Assembly: GCA_024403455.1 (NCBI GenBank) | Contig: JAKSRR010000013.1 | Coordinates: 1-64,000, forward strand | Length of the DNA stretch: 64,000 nucleotides | Source of the DNA: Lachnospiraceae bacterium | Lineage (GTDB): Bacteria > Bacillota > Clostridia > Lachnospirales > Lachnospiraceae | Direction of reading: 5' to 3' | Shown here: positions 59,667 through 64,000 of the stretch, piece after piece | Layout of the letters: each line of letters starts with the position of its first letter | How positions within the stretch are numbered: the first letter of the stretch is position 1 | Position numbers and translations under genes: made by a program | Notes under the pieces: model-generated | Databases searched by the model: none | What the model was told of the DNA's origin: nothing | Seen by the model: only the letters and a program-made list of their open reading frames with translations

Positions 59667-60896
59667 ATGTTAGAGGTTTTAATCCCTTTATTTGATGAAA
59701 ATATGGCTGTAAAGGCTTACTCTATATTCATTCAAAAGGACAACTACCTGATTAATCCTTTCAGTGTTGGTACTGGTCGTTTTGATGGGGCTTCCAGAGT
59801 AGATGCTTTAGAACTTCTTGAAAAAGTAGGTTATGATACCTTAGCAGGCGATGCTATGATTTTCATTCCTATGAACAATGTCTCCATTTTTGCCGATGTT
59901 GATCCACAGACCACAGCCCCCCATGATCGTATCTGTTTCTTAATTGACAACTCTGTTCCTCCGCTGCCGACCTACGTTGCCAGACTGAAGGAACTCCATG
60001 AAAAAGGATATAAGTTAGGAATCCGTAAACTCCCCATCAACGAATTCGAGAATTATCGCGAGGTTCTTTACCTCATGGATTTCGTGTTCCTAAACAGCAA
60101 AAAGATTGCCATCGATAAGGCCAGAATATATTTTGGTAAGATTTTCCCTAATGTATCTCTCTGCGCTGGCAATATTGATACTATCGAGGATTTTGACCGT
60201 TTAAAAGAGAACGGTGGCTACACCTACTATGAAGGTGATTTCTACCGTGTTCCTATTACGAAGGGTAAGCACGAAGAAGTCGCTCCTCTGAAGATGACCT
60301 ATATTGAATTATTAAATACCGTCAATGGTGAGAACTATGAGCTTGCCGAAGCAGCAGATGTTATCAGTAAGGATACCGCTCTTACCATTCGTCTTTTAGA
60401 GATGGTAAATCGTATGACCGTAAATTCCGGCATCACTACCATCCGCCATGCAGCAGCCATGCTTGGTCAGAAAGAATTAAAGAAATGGATTAATACCGCC
60501 GTTGCCAATGAGCTTTATGCCGATAAGCCTGGCGAGATTACCAGACTCTCTCTCATTCGTGCAAAGTTTGCAGAGAATCTCGCACCCTACTTCGAGATGG
60601 CCATTAAAAAGGATGAGCTCTTCCTCATGGGACTCTTCTCCGTGCTTGACAGCATCTTAAATAAGCCCATGGCAGAAGCTCTGGAGCTTATGAAGGTTTC
60701 TACGGATATTCGTAAGGCGTTAGTAGAAGGCGATGGATCCTTATTCCCCATCTATGATTTCATTCACCAGTACGAGAGCGCTAACTGGTTGGAAGTTTCC
60801 CGTGTTATGCTGATCAGCAACATTAAGTTAGAGTCTGTACAGGAAGCTTATGACAACGCACTCGTTTGGTATAGAGACTTAACAGCCGCGAAATAA
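59667..60896 (+). CDS. Degenerate EAL and HDOD-domain protein
   Basis: The protein has 409 aa. The N-terminal half (about 1-210) follows the fold of an EAL domain but lacks the catalytic residues; motifs such as FIQKDNY..NPF and LKELHEKGYKLGIRKL stand where EAL and ARY motifs would lie. The C-terminal half (about 215-409) is an HDOD domain (LLNTVNGENYELAEAADVISKD, RLLEMVNRMTVNSG, AAAMLGQKELKKWI). This YuxH-like arrangement is thought to bind cyclic-di-GMP or a partner rather than cut it. Its position behind the active EAL enzyme suggests a shared pathway. Confidence 0.85.
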   Translation: MLEVLIPLFDENMAVKAYSIFIQKDNYLINPFSVGTGRFDGASRVDALELLEKVGYDTLAGDAMIFIPMNNVSIFADVDPQTTAPHDRICFLIDNSVPPLPTYVARLKELHEKGYKLGIRKLPINEFENYREVLYLMDFVFLNSKKIAIDKARIYFGKIFPNVSLCAGNIDTIEDFDRLKENGGYTYYEGDFYRVPITKGKHEEVAPLKMTYIELLNTVNGENYELAEAADVISKDTALTIRLLEMVNRMTVNSGITTIRHAAAMLGQKELKKWINTAVANELYADKPGEITRLSLIRAKFAENLAPYFEMAIKKDELFLMGLFSVLDSILNKPMAEALELMKVSTDIRKALVEGDGSLFPIYDFIHQYESANWLEVSRVMLISNIKLESVQEAYDNALVWYRDLTAAK

Positions 60897-60916
60897 AGTG
60901 ACCACAAACACTTCAT

Positions 60917-60951
60917 AAAAAAGGACTGCTGGCGCAGTCCTTTTTTTATAC
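60917..60951. terminator. Bidirectional terminator between the HDOD and GT2 genes
   Basis: AAAAAAGGACTGC-TGGC-GCAGTCCTTTTTTT, flanked by A and T tracts on both sides, between two converging genes. It overlaps the end of the GT2 coding region. Confidence 0.9.
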
Positions 60952-62952
60952 CAACGTGATTGTTTTTCCTGCAGCATGGGTCAGCCGTCTTCTGGAACTG
61001 TCATCTTTACCATGTCCATATATCTGGTAGGTACCTGCTGGCAGCTGTCCTTCCTTCAAATATACCGCAAAGCCACCCATCTTCACATGCTCCGCATCCG
61101 GAAATCTACCTGTAAGCTCTTCCCTCAGAAGTCGCTGCACAGGCAGGCTGTATCCCTGCCCTGTTGCATCTTTCAAAAGCAGAGAGAAATGATAAGTCGC
61201 ATTGTCCACCATGGGAACCACCATGGTTCCCCTGATCTCATAAACCCTTTTTACACCGCCCTGAACCGGCATTTCTCCCGCCTGTTCGATGGTAAGTGCA
61301 ATACCTTCTGGCTTTGTAAAAATCTGTGGGGATATCTTTCTAGGAACATACCCATCCGCAAAATATTCTTCCATCCTTCCAGAAGAACCATTTTCTATGA
61401 ATGGTTCATAGGGATCCCTAAAATAATATTTCGGGTGTTTCTTATATAGCAGTTCCCTTTCCTTCTGCAGACGCTCCACCTTCTCTGGGGCAGTATCGTG
61501 GCCTCGACTTAGAGATTCATGATGATATAACGTCACATCATTTCTAAGAACAATTCTCTTTCCTCGCTCCAAAAGATTGAAACATAAGTCTACATCATTG
61601 TATCCAACACGGAGTGCCTCGTCTAAGCCTCCAACAGCCTCATAATCGGCTTTCCTAAGTAACAGGCAAGCACCAGTAACCCCCACAACATTGCGGGTGA
61701 AAATATTCCTTCCATGGCCGTAGGAACGATCATCTTTCTGTCCAATCAGTTTATGTACCGGTCCATCTTCCGGTGTGTTCGTAACGCCAGCATGCTGCAA
61801 AATATTGGAATTTGGATAGTATAACTTTGCGCCCACCGCACCTACGCCCGGCTGCCACAACTGCCCTAATAATATCGTCAGCCACTGGGGTGAAATCACT
61901 TCCATATCATCATTTAAGAGAAGTAGCACCTCCCCCTTCGCTACAGCCGCACCTTTATTATTCATTCTAGAATAATTGAATTCTTCCGGTTCATAGAGAT
62001 AGGTGAAGCCTAAAGACAACTGGTCTTTCTCAATCTTCGCCTTATGTTCCTGACTACTTCCGTTATCAATCACAATCACTTCATATCGGTCATAATCCGT
62101 TTTTTCTCTAATTGATGCAATACAGGTATGAAGCACCTCTGGATTATCTTTAGAGGGAATCAATATTGATACCATTGGCGGATCTACCGGCAAATCATAC
62201 CTGACTACACCAGCTTCTATAACCGCTGACTTCCCCAGTTCTCTTAAAACGTTTGCCTTCACCGCATCAAAGAAAAGACTACTTCCTGGGCACACGTCCT
62301 GCTCCCGCAGTTGTCTTTCCACTGCTTCCGGATTCGAAATATCATTTCGTATTTCTTGTCGGTGATACAATACACTGGGCACACCAGCAATCTGTTCTGG
62401 CAACATACTGTAGAAACAGCGAAGCAAAAATCCATAAACCGTTTCCTGACTGCTGTTTTCTGCCTTCAGATGAACTAAGGCCTCCTTTCGAAAAGCAACC
62501 AGTCCTCCCACATACTGCCAGGATAATAATGTTTCTGGTGAAGGACATGGCTTATGGTAAGGAAGAATTCTTCTCTCCGCTTTCACGCATGCACTGTCTT
62601 TCCCCACCTCCTCGGGCAGGCACAGATATACGTCCTCATCTGCATATGCCAAAAGGACTTCCGGATGCTGCTCAAAATACTTTGCAAAGGTATGCTGTGT
62701 CAAAGGACTCATCCATCCCTCTGCCGCATCATAAGCAATACATACATCAAATTGCTCGTCCTGCACCGAAAGTAGGTCCGTAAAAGAAACAACCTTTACC
62801 GTTAGAGAAATCTGCTCCTGCCCTAAACGATTCTGCTCCTCCAGTGCCCCTTCTTCCTTCTGGTGCTGTGCCTTCATTAATGCATTCGCATAGTCCCTTC
62901 TGGCACCGCGACTCATGATATTTTTAATTGTCTGTTTAATCCCACCAGCCAT
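60946..62952 (-). CDS. GT2-family glycosyltransferase with C-terminal extension
   Basis: The protein has 668 aa. Residues about 30-240 are a divergent N-terminal region with AEGWMSPLTQHTFAKYFE. Residues about 260-480 are a GT2 domain: VSILIPSKDNPEVLHTCIAS, VIVIDNGSSQEHKAK, LLLLNDDMEVISP (D-x-D), VGAVGAKLYYPN and a final ALRVGYNDVDLCFNLLERG. Residues about 560-668 form a beta-rich region. Such large two-part enzymes are typical of surface-polysaccharide or S-layer glycan synthesis. No membrane helix is visible. It is monocistronic, 15 bases behind TrmO. Confidence 0.85.
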   Translation of the reverse strand: MAGGIKQTIKNIMSRGARRDYANALMKAQHQKEEGALEEQNRLGQEQISLTVKVVSFTDLLSVQDEQFDVCIAYDAAEGWMSPLTQHTFAKYFEQHPEVLLAYADEDVYLCLPEEVGKDSACVKAERRILPYHKPCPSPETLLSWQYVGGLVAFRKEALVHLKAENSSQETVYGFLLRCFYSMLPEQIAGVPSVLYHRQEIRNDISNPEAVERQLREQDVCPGSSLFFDAVKANVLRELGKSAVIEAGVVRYDLPVDPPMVSILIPSKDNPEVLHTCIASIREKTDYDRYEVIVIDNGSSQEHKAKIEKDQLSLGFTYLYEPEEFNYSRMNNKGAAVAKGEVLLLLNDDMEVISPQWLTILLGQLWQPGVGAVGAKLYYPNSNILQHAGVTNTPEDGPVHKLIGQKDDRSYGHGRNIFTRNVVGVTGACLLLRKADYEAVGGLDEALRVGYNDVDLCFNLLERGKRIVLRNDVTLYHHESLSRGHDTAPEKVERLQKERELLYKKHPKYYFRDPYEPFIENGSSGRMEEYFADGYVPRKISPQIFTKPEGIALTIEQAGEMPVQGGVKRVYEIRGTMVVPMVDNATYHFSLLLKDATGQGYSLPVQRLLREELTGRFPDAEHVKMGGFAVYLKEGQLPAGTYQIYGHGKDDSSRRRLTHAAGKTITLV

Positions 62953-62967
62953 GTTTAAAATCTTTCA

Positions 62968-63672
62968 CTACTTTATTTTTGCCGCATCCCCGCAGACTAC
63001 ATCCACCACCTGTAAGGTACCATCCTGTACCGTAAAACGAACGTCCTGACCACCAAAAGCCATTCCATACACATAGTCCGGCGCTTTCTGATAGGCCGCC
63101 CTTGGATCCTGTCTGAGTACAGAAAGAAGCGCATCCTGTTTTGCAGCGGGCACCCTATCTAATAATTCCTTTGGAAATACCACATCAATGGACAAATCTT
63201 TATTCTGTTGTCCAAAACTGCCTAAAGCCTCCGGCACGCTATCTTCATAGGGAAGATATGGCTTTACATCATACACCGGAGAACCATCTAGCATATCAAT
63301 GCCGGACACAATCAGTTCTACGCCATCTTCCCCCTCCCAAATCACCTGTTCCAGTTTTACCACAGATAAGGCGATGGGATTGGGTCTAAAGGGACTGCGG
63401 GTTGCAAATACGCCGCGCTTTTCCTTTCCACCCAGTCTAGGAGGATGTACCGAGGGTGTAAAGCCTTCTCTCTCCGCTTTTGAAAATCCCCATAAAAGCC
63501 AAAGATGAGAATACTCCTCGATTCCTAAAAAGGCTTCTTTCACCCCGTATTTTTTTTCAAATACAATACGTCCCTTAAGAGCTCCTCCCAAAACGGACTG
63601 CCTGGGAATTCCAAACTTATCCGGAAAGTCTGTATGTATTTTTGCAATGGTTATAATTTCTTTCATACCCAT
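62968..63672 (-). CDS. trmO: tRNA (N6-threonylcarbamoyladenosine-37-N6)-methyltransferase TrmO
   Basis: The protein has about 234 aa. It methylates t6A37 using SAM. LGGALKGRIVFE, FLGIEEYSHLWLLWGF, VFATRSPFRPNPIALSVV (SAM site with the RPNP motif), IDMLDGSPVYDVKPYLPY and the TrmO C-terminal domain are present. I set the start at ATG 63672 (MGMKEII); the longer frame would start with TTG inside the preceding terminator hairpin. The hairpin's 3' arm (GGAAGGG) sits about 9 bases upstream and may serve as ribosome binding site. Confidence 0.88.
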   Translation of the reverse strand: MGMKEIITIAKIHTDFPDKFGIPRQSVLGGALKGRIVFEKKYGVKEAFLGIEEYSHLWLLWGFSKAEREGFTPSVHPPRLGGKEKRGVFATRSPFRPNPIALSVVKLEQVIWEGEDGVELIVSGIDMLDGSPVYDVKPYLPYEDSVPEALGSFGQQNKDLSIDVVFPKELLDRVPAAKQDALLSVLRQDPRAAYQKAPDYVYGMAFGGQDVRFTVQDGTLQVVDVVCGDAAKIK

Positions 63673-63700
63673 AAAAAAGCGCCCTTCCAACCGAAGGGCG
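63664..63700 (-). terminator. Terminator after the GH130 gene
   Basis: GGCGCCCTTC-GGTT-GGAAGGGCGC (about 63680-63703) is followed on the minus strand by TTTTTTATGGG, whose ATG is the likely TrmO start. Confidence 0.8.
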
Positions 63701-63708
63701 CCATCCCT

Positions 63709-64000
63709 TTACTGCTTTGCCATGAACTCTTTGTTCTTCTTAATCAGTTCACATCTCTGCGCTACACACTCCACACTTCTATGAGGATCAGAAGGTGTAT
63801 TAAAGATATAATCTAATAACTTATCTACCGTAGTAGTTGCCACATGCATTCTTGTATCGGAAGATGCATAGTAAATATACACATCTCCATTATCTCTCTT
63901 AATCAGTCCATTGGTGAATACAACATTGCTTACATCACCAACACGTTCCTTGCCAAGAGGCGCTAGGAAGAATCCAGAAGGCTCTGCAATCACCTTGGTA
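63709..64000 (-). CDS. GH130-family glycoside phosphorylase, C-terminal part (runs off the window)
   Basis: The C-terminal 97 residues are seen, continuing beyond the right edge. [48 protein letters not shown] and [13 protein letters not shown]...QRCELIKKN match the end of GH130 beta-mannoside/mannooligosaccharide phosphorylases, which release mannose-1-phosphate. The frame remains open to 64000. It indicates use of mannan-type glycans. Confidence 0.85.
   Translation of the reverse strand, partial: TKVIAEPSGFFLAPLGKERVGDVSNVVFTNGLIKRDNGDVYIYYASSDTRMHVATTTVDKLLDYIFNTPSDPHRSVECVAQRCELIKKNKEFMAKQ

Noticed and set aside
1-64000. CRISPR array
   Set aside because: No series of evenly spaced direct repeats and no cas genes.

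Overview
The window reads as chromosome from a butyrate-forming Clostridia, most likely a Lachnospiraceae member. The base composition is moderate to AT-rich and the coding is dense, with genes on one strand running in long blocks. Supporting markers are a ptb-buk butyrate pair, an RsgI-type anti-sigma factor with an ECF sigma factor, a BceRS-like kinase/ABC module, DUF6273 and Rpn-family proteins, and a LexA (SOS) box of the Gram-positive CGAAC-N4-GTTYG type. No rRNA, CRISPR array, integrase, reverse transcriptase or intact insertion sequence is visible.

Region 1 (1-14.6 kb) is an accessory island. It opens with a broken HAD phosphatase and an HTH+JAB-metalloprotease regulator, which is translationally coupled to a 64-aa protein and sits behind two operator palindromes. 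It then holds a family of membrane proteins built from an almost DNA-identical N-terminal half (zinc ribbon or acidic tail, transmembrane helix, TPR) and C-terminal halves that differ completely. Several of these end in a DUF6273 'WWLR(S/T)P...GVRPV' domain. The order anchored protein / Rpn nuclease / anchored protein occurs twice, the second time with a truncated Rpn gene and a deletion chimera, so the island looks like a segmental duplication followed by tail replacement. A 21-bp copy of the 3' end of tRNA-Leu at 7228-7248 repeats the end of the intact tRNA-Leu at 14476-14559, like the two attachment sites of an element.

Region 2 (14.6-26 kb) is metabolic and repair. It carries leuD-leuC, a 48-aa membrane protein and cysK in one operon; an SOS-box-controlled pair of a radical-SAM DNA repair/modification protein and its partner; and a second, divergent leuD-leuC pair. 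A plus-strand pair then encodes a degenerate AAA-like protein and an orphan VirD4/TraG-like coupling ATPase with an altered Walker A. A UUG-started glycosyltransferase follows.

Region 3 (26-33 kb) is the tryptophan operon trpE-G-D-C-B-A. No trpF is seen. A 460-bp spacer with gene debris lies between trpC and trpB, and a structured leader plus terminator precedes trpE.

Region 4 (33-49 kb) holds a dynamin-like GTPase, deoD, the ECF sigma/RsgI pair, a cytidylate-kinase-like protein, a CheY protein, an MTA/SAH deaminase, a ligand-binding-domain/GGDEF fusion, an archaeal-type S-adenosylhomocysteine hydrolase, and a kinase/regulator/FtsX permease/ATPase operon.

Region 5 (49-64 kb) holds small membrane proteins, a SprA-like HExxH protein and ptb-buk-secA-prfB. 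After these come an EAL phosphodiesterase, a degenerate-EAL/HDOD protein, a GT2 glycosyltransferase, TrmO and the end of a GH130 phosphorylase. Three signalling genes (GGDEF, EAL, EAL-HDOD) point to active cyclic-di-GMP control.
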